Shown piece by piece: positions 17,234 through 26,246 of a stretch of DNA of 55,585 bases (the first letter of the stretch is position 1; the number at the start of each line of letters is the position of its first letter). The stretch is from contig DAIDHN010000026.1 of assembly GCA_027459665.1 (NCBI GenBank), positions 1 to 55,585 on the forward strand, in the 5' to 3' direction. The position numbers and the translations under genes are program-made. The notes below the pieces were generated by a model. It saw nothing but the letters and a program-made list of their open reading frames with translations, did no database searches and was not told the origin of the DNA. The stretch is from Chthonomonadaceae bacterium. GTDB lineage: Bacteria; Armatimonadota; Chthonomonadetes; Chthonomonadales; Chthonomonadaceae.

Positions 17234-18343
17234 ATGCATATACACAGCAAAAAAGAATGCCTCACTTTTGCAAGAGGATGTATAGCGGCCGGAGCGCTGA
17301 TGCTGATTGCTGCCCAAACGGCAGTACTGGCTGCACCACTGCCGCTGCATGTGGCGGGCAGCCAGATTTTGAACAGCAGGAATGAACCTGTGCTGCTGCG
17401 TGGAGTAGACTGTGCCAGCATGGAGTGGACAAGCGACGGGCAGGGACATATTTTGACGACGGTTGCTACAGCCATAAAAAACTGGCATGCCAATATCATT
17501 CGCCTGCCGCTCTCGCAGGACAGGTGGTTTGGCAAAGGCCCGGAGCAAACAGACGGCGGGGCTGCGTACCGTGCCCTGGTTGCGCGCATTGTAAAACGCA
17601 TCTCCTCGCTCAACAGCTATGTCATACTCGACGACCACTGGTCTGACGAGGATGTATGGGGTAAGCACATTGGGCAGCACAAGATGCCAGACCGCAACAG
17701 CATTGTTTTCTGGAAGAGTTTTGCAGCGGTATACAAAAACAACCCGGCAGTGATTTTTGATCTCTACAATGAACCCTTTCACATAAGCTGGAAAACATGG
17801 CGTGATGGCGGCGAAGTAACAGAGACAAATAAAAGAACCGGCGCTTCAATCAGCTATTTTGCAGTGGGTCTGCAAACTCTGCTGAACACCGTGCGTAGCA
17901 CAGGTGCAAAAAATGTGGTTTTGGCTGGCGGGTTGAACTGGGCCTATGATATGAGCGGCATTTTGAATGGATACGCCCTTTCTGACCCAACCGGCAGCGG
18001 GGTGATTTATGCAAACCATGATTACCCGTTCAAGGGAGATACCGTGAAGCAGTGGATTGCAGAAATGAAGGCCGCTACCGCCAAGGTGCCGGTGATAGTG
18101 AGCGAGTTTGGCACAGGCCCGACTGACAAAGGCGCTGCAGGCAACAAGTGGATTTTGGAAACCCTGAATGCCATGCAGAAATACCACTGGAACTGGACAG
18201 CCTGGGACATGCATCCCTCTGCCAGCCCCGACCTGATTTTGAACTGGCAATACATACCTACCCCCTATTTTGGAGTGTTTGTAAAGGATGCACTGGCCGG
18301 CAAGCTTCCTCCTTATATCCCAGCCGACAGTGCGGGCAAATAA
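17234..18343 (+). CDS. secreted GH5 family glycoside hydrolase (cellulase/mannanase-like)
   Basis: A 369-aa exported (beta/alpha)8 enzyme. The ATG at 17234 has GGAGG 8 nt upstream. A signal peptide covers about residues 1-38 (basic start, long Ala/Leu core, VLAAPL). GH5 hallmarks: NIIRLPLSQDRW, YVILDDHWSD, the acid/base E180 in DLYNEPF, NHDYPF, and the nucleophile E291 in VIVSEFGTG, then WTAWDM. The family hydrolyses beta-1,4-glucans, mannans and related polymers with retention; subfamily cannot be told here. It is followed after 15 nt by an NAD(P)-binding protein gene and has its own promoter. Export by the type II secretion system encoded downstream is plausible. Confidence 0.92.
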   Translation: MHIHSKKECLTFARGCIAAGALMLIAAQTAVLAAPLPLHVAGSQILNSRNEPVLLRGVDCASMEWTSDGQGHILTTVATAIKNWHANIIRLPLSQDRWFGKGPEQTDGGAAYRALVARIVKRISSLNSYVILDDHWSDEDVWGKHIGQHKMPDRNSIVFWKSFAAVYKNNPAVIFDLYNEPFHISWKTWRDGGEVTETNKRTGASISYFAVGLQTLLNTVRSTGAKNVVLAGGLNWAYDMSGILNGYALSDPTGSGVIYANHDYPFKGDTVKQWIAEMKAATAKVPVIVSEFGTGPTDKGAAGNKWILETLNAMQKYHWNWTAWDMHPSASPDLILNWQYIPTPYFGVFVKDALAGKLPPYIPADSAGK

Positions 18344-18358
18344 ACAGGGGAGCAGTGC

Positions 18359-18994
18359 ATGAAAATAGTAGTATTTGGCGCTAGCGGCGGCACGGGCAGA
18401 GAGTTGGTTCAGCAGGGAATACAGGCAGGACATGAGGTGACAGCGTTTGTGCGTTCTGCCGATTCCCTTGCCGGCATTGCTCCAGTGCGAATTATAGAGG
18501 GCGATGCCCGCAAGGCCGAAGATGTAAAGCCCGCTTTAGAGGGGCAGGATGCCTGCCTCTCTGCCCTGGGCGCACGCGACCTCAAGACTGATGACCTTTT
18601 GGAAACCGCCATACAGCATATTCTGGCTGGCATGCACGAACATGGGGTAGAGCGCCTGGTGGTGCTGGGCGCGGCCGGCGCTCTGCACAATTCGATGAGG
18701 TTTCAGACTGTTGGACGCAAAATTATGTTTTGGGCAGTCAAGGCTACTTTTTTGCGCAACCCGTTTCGCGATGCCGCCGCCCAGGAACGGCTGATAGAAG
18801 CCAGCAGTGTGAACTACACCGTGGTGCATCCCCCCCGGCTTACCACTGAGCCAGGGAAAAACGCCTGGCGCGAAGAGAGACAGGGCCTGCCGCCAGGAGG
18901 CATGCAGATAGCGCGCGCCGATGTTGCGGCGTATATGCTGTATGTACTGCCGAAACCTGAGTATTATCGAACCGGCCCATATGTTGCAAACTGA
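18359..18994 (+). CDS. NmrA-like NAD(P)-binding oxidoreductase
   Basis: A 211-aa atypical short-chain dehydrogenase-type protein. The dinucleotide-binding motif GASGGTG is at residues 7-13 after MKIVVF; the strand pattern continues with VTAFVRSAD and ACLSALGA. It lacks the YxxxK catalytic pair of classic SDR enzymes, like NmrA-type redox sensors and flavin reductase-like proteins; VNYTVVHPPRLT is typical of this class. The ATG at 18359 has AGGGGAG about 7 nt upstream and follows the GH5 stop by 15 nt, so it is likely co-transcribed. Function may be NADP(H)-dependent reduction or sensing and is otherwise unknown. Confidence 0.82.
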   Translation: MKIVVFGASGGTGRELVQQGIQAGHEVTAFVRSADSLAGIAPVRIIEGDARKAEDVKPALEGQDACLSALGARDLKTDDLLETAIQHILAGMHEHGVERLVVLGAAGALHNSMRFQTVGRKIMFWAVKATFLRNPFRDAAAQERLIEASSVNYTVVHPPRLTTEPGKNAWREERQGLPPGGMQIARADVAAYMLYVLPKPEYYRTGPYVAN

Positions 18995-19066
18995 AGAATA
19001 TCTTGCTTCTGCACTGCGCAATGGTGTAAAACCGGCGCGCTGTTTGAAGCCCCCGGAGGAAGAGCT

Positions 19067-20170
19067 GTGAAGAGTGCGAACAAAGTGTTGGCGGCGCTGC
19101 TGGCGGGCATGCTGTTTTTTGCTGCGCTGTCAGCCTGCTTTGCTGCGCCGGTGCGCCCGCCTCTGATAGGTGCGTACTATTTTGATGGATGGGCAGATAC
19201 TACTGCCGCCAACTTTCATATGAATGGCCTGACAGGTAAATTTGCCCGGCGGGAACCCCTGAGCGGCTGGTACGACAATTCTGCCAGACTGGTGCATCAG
19301 CAAATAGAGTGGGCTGCCCGCGCCAGGATAAACTTTTTTATGTTCGATTGGTTCAATACCGCCCATGACCCTGCCCCTACAGATCAGACCATTAATTCTG
19401 CACTGCATTTTTTTCAGGCCGATCGTCATAAAATGGGGATGAAGTACGCATTGCTGTATGTGAACAACGGCCCGTTTTCTATTTCCCCCGCTGCCTGGAA
19501 GGCGCAGTGCAGAGACTGGGTGACAAACTATTTCAAAAGTGCATTTTATCAAACCATACAGGGCAAGCCTCTGCTTGCAGTTTTTAGCCCCGGCGACATG
19601 GAGAAGACGTGGGGCAGCCCGGCAAAGACGGCAGAAGCATGGCAGCAGCTGCAGACCATTGCGCACAAAGCCGGTCTGCCAGGGGTTTATGTGGCAGCCT
19701 GCACACTGCCAGGGCCGAAATACGGCTGGCCAGACCTGAACCGCACTGTGCAGGAAGGTTATGATGCGTTTACCGGATACAATTATCCCGGGGTTGCGGG
19801 CACGGTAAAAGGCTCTAACCCGTATTCTCTTTTGTATAATGGCAGCCTGGATATATTCAATATGTTTGCACACGATGGCAGGCGCCCATTTTTGCCAGTT
19901 ATTATGACGGGGTGGGACCCGCGCCCCTGGCATGAAACCGATTTCTGGTATCGCCGCAGCCCGCAGGAGTTTGCGCGCCTGGTACAGGCGGGGCTGAACT
20001 GGTGGCAGCAAAATCCGGGGGTGAGGGTAGAAAAGAACAGACCTGTTCTGCTGGTGGAAGCATGGAACGAGCTGGGGGAGGGGAGCTATATACTGCCTAC
20101 CCAAAAAAACGGTTTCAGCTACCTGAATGCTCTGCGCAAAGCAGTGGACAGCTGGAAGCCAAAGCCCTGA
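19067..20170 (+). CDS. secreted GH99-like / WbsX-type protein
   Basis: A 367-aa exported protein of the glycoside hydrolase family 71/99-like group. The GTG at 19067 has GGAGGA 6 nt upstream. A signal peptide spans about residues 1-27 (MLFFAALSACFAAP). Conserved features are GAYYFDGW at the first strand, FFMFDWFN, a late GWDPRPWHE, and the C-terminal EAWNELGEGSYILPT, which is typical of WbsX/GH99-like domains and holds likely acidic catalytic residues. Known GH99 enzymes cut alpha-mannosidic linkages; here the substrate is not known. The 72 bp before it contain nothing recognisable. It could be read from the GH5 promoter. Confidence 0.85.
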   Translation: MKSANKVLAALLAGMLFFAALSACFAAPVRPPLIGAYYFDGWADTTAANFHMNGLTGKFARREPLSGWYDNSARLVHQQIEWAARARINFFMFDWFNTAHDPAPTDQTINSALHFFQADRHKMGMKYALLYVNNGPFSISPAAWKAQCRDWVTNYFKSAFYQTIQGKPLLAVFSPGDMEKTWGSPAKTAEAWQQLQTIAHKAGLPGVYVAACTLPGPKYGWPDLNRTVQEGYDAFTGYNYPGVAGTVKGSNPYSLLYNGSLDIFNMFAHDGRRPFLPVIMTGWDPRPWHETDFWYRRSPQEFARLVQAGLNWWQQNPGVRVEKNRPVLLVEAWNELGEGSYILPTQKNGFSYLNALRKAVDSWKPKP

Positions 20171-20180
20171 ACCGCCTGCC

Positions 20181-20212
20181 CGTACAGAATTTGCGCCTGC
20201 TCGATCTGTACG
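20181..20212 (+). terminator. weak hairpin after the GH99-like gene
   Basis: CGTACAGA (20181-20188) pairs with TCTGTACG (20205-20212) across a 16-nt loop, 11 nt after the stop codon. No U tract follows, so a terminator is only tentative. Confidence 0.3.
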
Positions 20213-20266
20213 CATCTGTTCTATGCTCTGCACAGCCAATGAGAGGTATGCCCTGGTCTACTTTTG

Positions 20267-20296
20267 TTGACGCCCATTCGTATCCCGTTGTATAAT
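20267..20296 (+). promoter_or_regulatory. strong sigma-70-type promoter of the Nudix-ubiX-ubiA operon
   Basis: TTGACG (20267-20272) is followed after 18 nt by a perfect TATAAT (20291-20296). The predicted start point lies about 65 nt before the GTG of the Nudix gene, leaving a short AT-rich 5' leader without obvious riboswitch structure. Confidence 0.75.
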
Positions 20297-20368
20297 GCAG
20301 AACAGAAGTATTGTACAGCATAAAATGATTTGTAGGGAAAATAAACTGCAAAACGAGGAATTGCAAGG

Positions 20369-20974
20369 GTGAGCGGGGAGACATTGTTTGAAGTTCAGCA
20401 GCAGTGGGGAATGCAGCCGGTACAGCTTACCGCGCTGCGTTCTGCTGTTCTGCCGGAGGATATTCCCATCACTTCGGTACACATTGTGGCATTGTACGGG
20501 GGCAGGGTTCTGGTGGTGTGCGACAGGAGAGGCCTGTTTGGCTACCCCGGCGGTAGGCTGGAACCTGCCGAGTCGTGGGAAGCCGCGCTCGACAGGGAAT
20601 TGTATGAAGAGGCAGCGGCACACCTCAATCCGGGATACCATCTGTTTGCCACTATGCGCATAGAATGCCTTGCGCGCATTCCGGGCAAGGTCTACGCTTA
20701 TCCGCCGGTTACATGCATGGGGTTTTATGCCGGTACTGTGCGCTCTCTGGAACCCATTCGCCGCGACCCCGCCGGCATAGTGGCCAGCCGCTCGCTGTTT
20801 ACTCTGGAAGACTGCCGGCGCAACATGCAAACCCATGACCTTATTTTGCTGCGCGAAGGGCTGATTGCACTGGCACGCAACCCCCAAACCCGCCGCCAGG
20901 CAGCCCGCTTTCTTCGTTGTGAAGATGTGGAACTGGGTTCTGTGCTGCGGGCAATGCGCGAAGAGCATCTCTGA
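20369..20974 (+). CDS. Nudix hydrolase
   Basis: A 201-aa Nudix-fold protein. The Nudix box G-x5-E-x7-REUxEE begins at G62 and includes R76-E77-L78-Y79-E80-E81, giving the metal-binding glutamates; the usual Gly near its end is Ala83. The GTG start at 20369 has GAGGA 9 nt upstream. The family hydrolyses nucleoside diphosphates linked to another group; the substrate here is unknown. Its stop overlaps the ubiX start as TGATG. Because it is coupled to a flavin prenyltransferase and a prenyltransferase, a role in handling prenyl diphosphates or nucleotides for quinone synthesis can be suggested, but this is inference. Confidence 0.88.
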   Translation: MSGETLFEVQQQWGMQPVQLTALRSAVLPEDIPITSVHIVALYGGRVLVVCDRRGLFGYPGGRLEPAESWEAALDRELYEEAAAHLNPGYHLFATMRIECLARIPGKVYAYPPVTCMGFYAGTVRSLEPIRRDPAGIVASRSLFTLEDCRRNMQTHDLILLREGLIALARNPQTRRQAARFLRCEDVELGSVLRAMREEHL

Positions 20975-21591
20975 TGCAGACAGCACATACCACCGGCCGC
21001 CTTGTGGTGGCAGTTACCGGCGCGAGCGGGGCGCCCTATGCCATACGGTTTTTGCAGCAGGCAGCGCTTTTGTATAGTGAAATTTACCTGATGCTTACCG
21101 AGCAGGCGCTGCAGGTAATTGGGGTGGAAACCGGCATTGGCATAACCCAGAGTAATTTTAGTGCAGAGAAGCTGCTGGGCTTTTCATGCCCCGGGCTGCA
21201 TTTGCTGGGGAGTAAAAACTATTTTACCCCTCCTGCCAGCGGCTCGTTTCGGCATGACGGCATGGTGATAGTGCCCTGTTCGATGGGCACTGCAGCGCGC
21301 ATTGCCAGCGGGATAAGCGATGACCTTATTACGCGTGCGGCAGATGTGTGCCTGAAAGAGCGCCGCCCTCTCATTCTGGTGCCCCGCGAAACCCCCTGGA
21401 ACCTGATTCACCTGCGCAATTTTACGCAGCTTGCAGAAGCAGGGGCTACTGTGCTGCCGGCGGCGCCGGGGTTTTATCATCATCCGCAAACCGTGCAAGA
21501 CCTGGTAGATTTTGTGGTGGCGCGCATTTTGAATCAGCTTGGGCAGGAACAGAAGCTTCTGCCCGAATGGCAGCGCCCCCGGGAGGAATGA
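20974..21591 (+). CDS. ubiX: flavin prenyltransferase UbiX (MqnM-like)
   Basis: A 205-aa flavoprotein. It has the FMN-binding GASGAPYAIR near residues 16-25, the VIVPCSMGTAARIASGISDDLITRAADV block and LVPRETPWNLIHLRN, all diagnostic of UbiX/Pad1. UbiX joins a dimethylallyl group to FMN to make prenylated FMN, the cofactor of UbiD-type decarboxylases. The ATG at 20974 overlaps the Nudix stop as TGATG, and the stop overlaps the next gene the same way. Next to a UbiA-type transferase it suggests the decarboxylation/prenylation steps of menaquinone synthesis; the partner UbiD is not in the window. Confidence 0.95.
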   Translation: MQTAHTTGRLVVAVTGASGAPYAIRFLQQAALLYSEIYLMLTEQALQVIGVETGIGITQSNFSAEKLLGFSCPGLHLLGSKNYFTPPASGSFRHDGMVIVPCSMGTAARIASGISDDLITRAADVCLKERRPLILVPRETPWNLIHLRNFTQLAEAGATVLPAAPGFYHHPQTVQDLVDFVVARILNQLGQEQKLLPEWQRPREE

Positions 21592-22466
21592 TGCGTGCTT
21601 TGCTGAAGCGCATTAAAATGCTGCTGGAAATGATTCGGTTTGAACACACGATATTCGCTTTGCCTTTTGCACTCATTGGCATGCTGTTTGCTGCCAGGGA
21701 AGAACCAGGAGGCATTGCGGCCGCCACTGTGTTCTGGATTCTTGCAGCAATGGCAGGTGCACGCAGCGCTGCCATGAGTTTTAACCGGCTGGCCGATCAC
21801 TCGCTGGATGCCGCCAATCCACGCACTGCACAGAGGCATCTGCCTGCCGGCTTGCTTTCGCGGGGACAGGTAACGTTTTTTTTGCTGGCTGCCATCGCCC
21901 TCTTCGAACTGGCTGCATGGCAGCTCAATCCTCTCTGCCTGAAACTTTCTCCCATTGCACTGCTCATTGTGCTGGGGTACTCATATACCAAGCGATTCAC
22001 AGCTCTCTGTCATTTTGTGCTGGGTCTGGGCACTGGCATTGCCCCTATTGGGGCGTGGATAGCGGTGCGCGGCTCTCTGGCGCTGCCTCCGCTGCTGCTG
22101 GGGCTGGCCGTGCTGCTCTGGATTGGCGGCTTCGACATTATTTATGCCCTGCAGGATTATGAACACGACCGTACCAACCCCCGCATGCATTCGCTGCCCA
22201 AGCTGATAGGAAAGGCGCATGCCCTAACGCTTTCACGCATTATGCACTGCTGCATGCTTTGTGTGCTGCTGCTGGCAGGGAGCCTGATGCACGTGGGAGT
22301 TTTGTATTATGTGGGCGTGATAGTGGCCGCTCTGCTGATAGCCTGGGAACAGAGCATGGTGAAACCAAATGATTTGCGCAGGGTGAACCTGGCTTTCTTT
22401 ACCCTCAACGGCTGGATCAGCGTGAGCTTGTTTGTATTTGTTTTGCTCGACGGACTGGTGCATTAG
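21591..22466 (+). CDS. UbiA-type aromatic prenyltransferase (4-hydroxybenzoate/MqnP-like)
   Basis: A 291-aa integral membrane prenyltransferase with about eight or nine hydrophobic helices. The first Asp-rich motif is N-RLA-D-HSL-D, the second D-YEH-D in YALQDYEHDR; both bind Mg-prenyl diphosphate. The ATG at 21591 overlaps the ubiX stop as TGATG, with GGGAGG 4 nt upstream; an ATG one codon earlier is too close to that site. UbiA/MqnP attaches a polyprenyl chain to an aromatic ring. Together with UbiX, and without other ubi genes, the futalosine menaquinone route (MqnP) is favoured over ubiquinone. A hairpin follows 9 nt after the stop. Confidence 0.92.
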   Translation: MRALLKRIKMLLEMIRFEHTIFALPFALIGMLFAAREEPGGIAAATVFWILAAMAGARSAAMSFNRLADHSLDAANPRTAQRHLPAGLLSRGQVTFFLLAAIALFELAAWQLNPLCLKLSPIALLIVLGYSYTKRFTALCHFVLGLGTGIAPIGAWIAVRGSLALPPLLLGLAVLLWIGGFDIIYALQDYEHDRTNPRMHSLPKLIGKAHALTLSRIMHCCMLCVLLLAGSLMHVGVLYYVGVIVAALLIAWEQSMVKPNDLRRVNLAFFTLNGWISVSLFVFVLLDGLVH

Positions 22467-22469
22467 CAT

Positions 22470-22502
22470 AAAAAAGCGGGAGAGAGTTTTGCTCTCTCCC
22501 GC
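22470..22502. terminator. intrinsic terminator, best on minus strand (end of T2SS operon)
   Basis: GCGGGAGAGAG (22476-22486) pairs perfectly with CTCTCTCCCGC (22492-22502) over a 5-nt loop. Six A residues at 22470-22475 become a U6 tract for minus-strand transcripts, so this is a classic Rho-independent terminator 16 nt after the gspD stop. For the convergent ubiA gene the same hairpin lacks a U tract and would act more weakly. Confidence 0.9.
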
Positions 22503-22518
22503 CTGCTGCCGGTCGCAG

Positions 22519-25470
22519 CTATTTGCCCGTATTTGCCGGCGCCGTTTTCTTTTGGCCGGGCGAGGCTGTTCCTTTTTTGGGAGGCACAAGCTCGTTCAGA
22601 TTGGGCTGAAGCTGTGTAAGAACCGGCGTCTCTTTCACAATGTTGCCTCCTTCATTGCGGGTCATCTGGTCTGCCTGGTCGGTAGATGCCACGACATGAG
22701 GCGTCATGAAAATAACCAGTTCGGTACGGTTGTTTACATGCTCTCTTGAGCGGAAAAACTGCCCGATGAGCGGAATGTCGGAGAGCAGCGGAATTCTGTT
22801 GACGGTGTTGGTGGCGGTATCCTGAATCAAGCCGCCGATTGCCACTGTTTTTCCGCTTTGTATGGTGACTTCGGTATCTGCTGCCCGCTGATTGATGATG
22901 GGCACCTGGGTAGCAAACTGCCCTGTTCCGAGCGTTTCAAACTGCACCAGGTCGCTGGCAATGGTGTAAAGGTCTACAGAAACCATGCCCCCTGCAGTGA
23001 TGCGCGGCGTTACATCCAGCTGATAGCCCACCTGCGCGTTGATGATTTGCGCAGGAACAATTACCCCGTTGCTCACGGTAGGCGCGCCGCCGTAGTAGGG
23101 TATTTGCTGCGTTATGTCTATGTAGGCTTCCTGCCCATTAGAGGTAAATATGCGCGGTGTAGCCACCACTTTCACGCTGGTATCTGCTTCCAGGGCCTGC
23201 AGCAGCGCCGAGTAGCTGGCGCCGTTCAGAGAAAACTGCCCGCCTGCAGCAGTTGGGTCGAGCGTTGTGCCGTTGGTTCCGGCATTAAAGCCCTGCTGCG
23301 TGAGATTAATCTGGCCGTTTGCTGTGTTGGTATGGCCAAGCAAATTCTGAAACAGACCTGAAAGAGAGAAGCCCAGCTTCTGATCTTTAGTGAGCGTAAC
23401 CTGGGCCACTATGAGTTGAATGCTTACCTGGCGCGGCACAACATCAAGCTCTTCTATCAGTTTTTTTACGGCATCGTAGTTGTCGGGGGTAGTGGTAACA
23501 ATCAGGCTGTCTCCGGTCGGCGAGGCTGTTACGTACACATTGCTTTGCAGGTTGAGCAGGTTGGCATAGGTTCCGTTGCGTCCCCGGCCATACTGCGGGC
23601 CGCTGTTTGTACCCAGTGAACGGCTCTGCTGCCCAAAGCCGCCGAAGAATGGGCGGAAAAACTGGCGTGTGAGCGGGGTTGGCGTTCCGCCTGCTGTGGT
23701 TGTAGTGTCGGGCACAAAGCCGTTTGGCGTCATAACTCCCGGTATGTTCTGGCTGCCCGATGTGCTGTCTGGCGCATTGGGGGGGGCAGGAGGCGATGTG
23801 CTTCTGCCAAACGGGCTGTTGCTGGAGCTGAGGGAGCGGTTGATTTTCTGCGGCTGGTTTAGAACGCCCGTGCCGCCCGTGCCCCCGAAGTTGAAGAAGT
23901 TGTTGCCCTGCCCAAGGTTATTGTTTGTTCCAAATGCCTGGCTGAGCGCATAGGCTACATCAGATGCCTGTGCGTTTTTGAGAGGAAACACATAGGTAGT
24001 GGCCTCTGCCGGAACCGGGCGGTCGAGGTCATCTATGAGATTGTTGATGGTGCGCATTCTGTCGGAAGAAGCCGTGATGAATACAGAGTTTGTGCGCGGA
24101 TCGGCCACCACTTTGCCAAATGGGTCGGTGCTTTGGGTGTTTTGCTGGTTTTGATTTTGCTGCTGGTTGAAGAAAGCGAACCTGCCAAACACGCGGTTTT
24201 GAAAAGATGGCTGCCCATTGCCCTGCGATACTCCGCTGCCATATTGGTTGGAAAGCACTGTATTTACCAGGTCGGCCACGCTCGAGGCATCTGCGTAGAT
24301 GATTTTGCGTGTTATTGTAGAGAGCGGGTTGGTTTCGCCGCCATCCAGCCGGGCAATGATATCCTGGGCGACCCTGCGCTGGTTGTCTGCAGAGGCAACT
24401 ACAATAAGAGAGTTGGTTCGTGTATCTGCCACTGCGTACACCGAGGGGCGTGCAGTGGGCGCTGCCGGCATGCCGGGCGGCTGAAAGGGCTGGCCAGGTT
24501 TGGGTTTACTGGTAGAAGCGCCTGTGTTGCTCAGCTGCTTATAGATATCGTTGATGATGCTTGCCAGGTCGGACGCCTGGGCGCGCTGCAGCGGATAAAC
24601 GCGCAGCTGGGTTTTGTCGGATGCCTTGTCGAGTGCATGTGCAAGAGCAATAAAGCGCTGTACGTTGCTGGCAGTATCTGTGAGAATAATCGCATTGGTT
24701 TGAGCGCTTGCCACCAGGCTTGCCCCCTTGTTTACCAGCGGCTTGAGGTCTTTAGCAAGGGAAGTTGCGTCTACGTTGTCCAGCGGAATCACCTGGGTCA
24801 TCACCTGGTCTCGGGGGTCAACCGGAGTTACTCCGTTGTCGTTGATGCCGGGATTGAGAATGGGGGTGTTTTTGCCTGCTATGTCGAAGGGCACAATGTT
24901 GATTACATTGCCATTTTCCATTGCAGTAAATCCGCGTGCTGCCAGCACCTGCTGCAAAATCATAAACGCCTGATCGAGGGTGACTGGCGTTGGGTTGATG
25001 ATGGTCACATTGCCCGACAGCGAGGGGTCGGCTACCACGGTTTTATTGGCCATGCGTGCAAACAGGCTGAGCGCATCCATGATGTCGCTGCCATGAAACT
25101 CAAATGAGAAGCGCATGGCATTGGGCGAGATAGGCTGATGCATGCCAGGAAATGCCCCTGCAAATCGCGTAGGGGTGAAATGGTAGCTGGAGGGTGCGCC
25201 GGGGTGTTCGCCGAAGACAAATTTGCCTTTCGGGAATTTGCCCTGGAAGCGTGCACTGCGCTTCTGAAATTTAACATTTCCGGTTTTTTTGCCCTTTTGC
25301 GGCGCTGCAGGCGTGCTGGCCATGAGCGGGAGAGAGCAGAGCAGCGCTGCCAGGCAGAAAGGAGCTGCGGCAGCTGGGCGCAGCAGCGGGCGGGCGCCGG
25401 AAGCAGAATGCGCCAGAGGGGTATGTGTTGGCATAACAGGGCTTTCTTTTGGTTGTGTAGTGACTTGCAT
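22519..25470 (-). CDS. gspD: type II secretion system secretin GspD
   Basis: A 983-aa outer-membrane secretin. After a signal-peptide-like N-terminus (hydrophobic stretch around residues 35-50) comes an N0 domain (FSFEFHGSDIMDALSLFARM). Several N-domains follow with the repeating pattern PLxxAxAxDLA (VIPLDNVDATSLA, VYPLQRAQASDLA, VFPLKNAQASDVA). The C-terminal secretin domain has VKVVATPRIFTSNGQEAYIDI and the signature GGLIQDTATNTVNRIPLLSDIPLIG-type block near residues 880-915. Gln/Asn-rich and Gly/Pro-rich linkers interrupt the N-domains. The ATG at 25470 overlaps the upstream stop as TAATG, with GGAGG 6 nt before. It is the last gene of the operon. It forms the exit channel for folded periplasmic proteins; a pilus secretin (PilQ) is less likely given the gspK-type genes. 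Confidence 0.93.
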   Translation of the reverse strand: MQVTTQPKESPVMPTHTPLAHSASGARPLLRPAAAAPFCLAALLCSLPLMASTPAAPQKGKKTGNVKFQKRSARFQGKFPKGKFVFGEHPGAPSSYHFTPTRFAGAFPGMHQPISPNAMRFSFEFHGSDIMDALSLFARMANKTVVADPSLSGNVTIINPTPVTLDQAFMILQQVLAARGFTAMENGNVINIVPFDIAGKNTPILNPGINDNGVTPVDPRDQVMTQVIPLDNVDATSLAKDLKPLVNKGASLVASAQTNAIILTDTASNVQRFIALAHALDKASDKTQLRVYPLQRAQASDLASIINDIYKQLSNTGASTSKPKPGQPFQPPGMPAAPTARPSVYAVADTRTNSLIVVASADNQRRVAQDIIARLDGGETNPLSTITRKIIYADASSVADLVNTVLSNQYGSGVSQGNGQPSFQNRVFGRFAFFNQQQNQNQQNTQSTDPFGKVVADPRTNSVFITASSDRMRTINNLIDDLDRPVPAEATTYVFPLKNAQASDVAYALSQAFGTNNNLGQGNNFFNFGGTGGTGVLNQPQKINRSLSSSNSPFGRSTSPPAPPNAPDSTSGSQNIPGVMTPNGFVPDTTTTAGGTPTPLTRQFFRPFFGGFGQQSRSLGTNSGPQYGRGRNGTYANLLNLQSNVYVTASPTGDSLIVTTTPDNYDAVKKLIEELDVVPRQVSIQLIVAQVTLTKDQKLGFSLSGLFQNLLGHTNTANGQINLTQQGFNAGTNGTTLDPTAAGGQFSLNGASYSALLQALEADTSVKVVATPRIFTSNGQEAYIDITQQIPYYGGAPTVSNGVIVPAQIINAQVGYQLDVTPRITAGGMVSVDLYTIASDLVQFETLGTGQFATQVPIINQRAADTEVTIQSGKTVAIGGLIQDTATNTVNRIPLLSDIPLIGQFFRSREHVNNRTELVIFMTPHVVASTDQADQMTRNEGGNIVKETPVLTQLQPNLNELVPPKKGTASPGQKKTAPANTGK

Positions 25471-26246
25471 TATTTTCCTCCGCGCATTTTTCTGAAGCGC
25501 TGCATGAACCTTTTGGCCATTGCGGGGTTGAAGCCAGGTATGCCAGCCGGGTTGAACCCGCCCATGCTCATGCCGCCGGGAAAGACCATTGCTTTCCCCG
25601 GCATTGCGGGGGCAGGCGCTCCTGGCGCCGGCTGGGCAGGTGCGCCCGGTTTGGCTGCTGCTGCACTGGGAGGAGCGTTGAGGGGAATCGGGTTGATGGC
25701 ATCAGAGAGGGCAAGCATGCGGGGTCTGCCGTCGAGCAGTATTTCCACCTGCTGCGGAGAGATGCGTACAATGCGCCCCCCCAGGAAGAAGCCGCCCTGC
25801 TTCACCCACTGCCCCGGATGCACGGAGGGGTTTTCCAGCAAAGCTTCCATTCGGCCTCCAAATTGCACATTGCCTGTATAGCTCCAGCCCGCCAGCGGGT
25901 CTATGGGCATAGGCAGCACGTGCGGCATCACAATGACCGGTTTGACCGTTGGTGCAGGAGGGATGGGGGGAGAAAACAGGGTGCCTCGTATGCTTTTCTG
26001 GTAATAGCTGAAGGCCGGGTAGTCTGCTGCCTTTGCAGCCTCTGCAGTTTTGACTGCGGGGGCGGCAGCGGCCGCGGACGGCGCAGGCGCATGGGAAGTT
26101 CCTTGAGAGTGAGCAAGCGTTACGCCCGCCAGTGCAACTGCTGCGAGCGGCAAGACAACGGCAAAGCCAATGCGTTTCTCCTGCACGGGAGATGCATTGC
26201 CTGAAATGCCAAAAAGAGGCAGGCCCGCAGATGGTGAATTATGCAT
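25470..26246 (-). CDS. GspC/PilP-like inner-membrane component
   Basis: A 258-aa protein with one membrane segment near residues 26-45, a long Ala/Pro-rich periplasmic linker, and a small beta domain (about residues 115-195: WSYTGNVQFGGRMEALLENP ... GGRIVRISPQQVEILLDG) like the homology region of GspC or the PilP domain. The tail is again Pro/Ala/Gly-rich. The ATG at 26246 has GGAGG 8 nt upstream and overlaps the PilO-like gene by 8 nt. Position between the PilO-like gene and the secretin is that of PilP in pilus operons and fits a link between inner-membrane platform and secretin. Sequence similarity is weak, so the name rests mostly on context. Confidence 0.7.
   Translation of the reverse strand: MHNSPSAGLPLFGISGNASPVQEKRIGFAVVLPLAAVALAGVTLAHSQGTSHAPAPSAAAAAPAVKTAEAAKAADYPAFSYYQKSIRGTLFSPPIPPAPTVKPVIVMPHVLPMPIDPLAGWSYTGNVQFGGRMEALLENPSVHPGQWVKQGGFFLGGRIVRISPQQVEILLDGRPRMLALSDAINPIPLNAPPSAAAAKPGAPAQPAPGAPAPAMPGKAMVFPGGMSMGGFNPAGIPGFNPAMAKRFMQRFRKMRGGK

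Noticed and set aside
17005-20368. tRNA or riboswitch in the intergenic gaps
   Set aside because: No cloverleaf, CCA end or known aptamer core could be drawn in any of the gaps.
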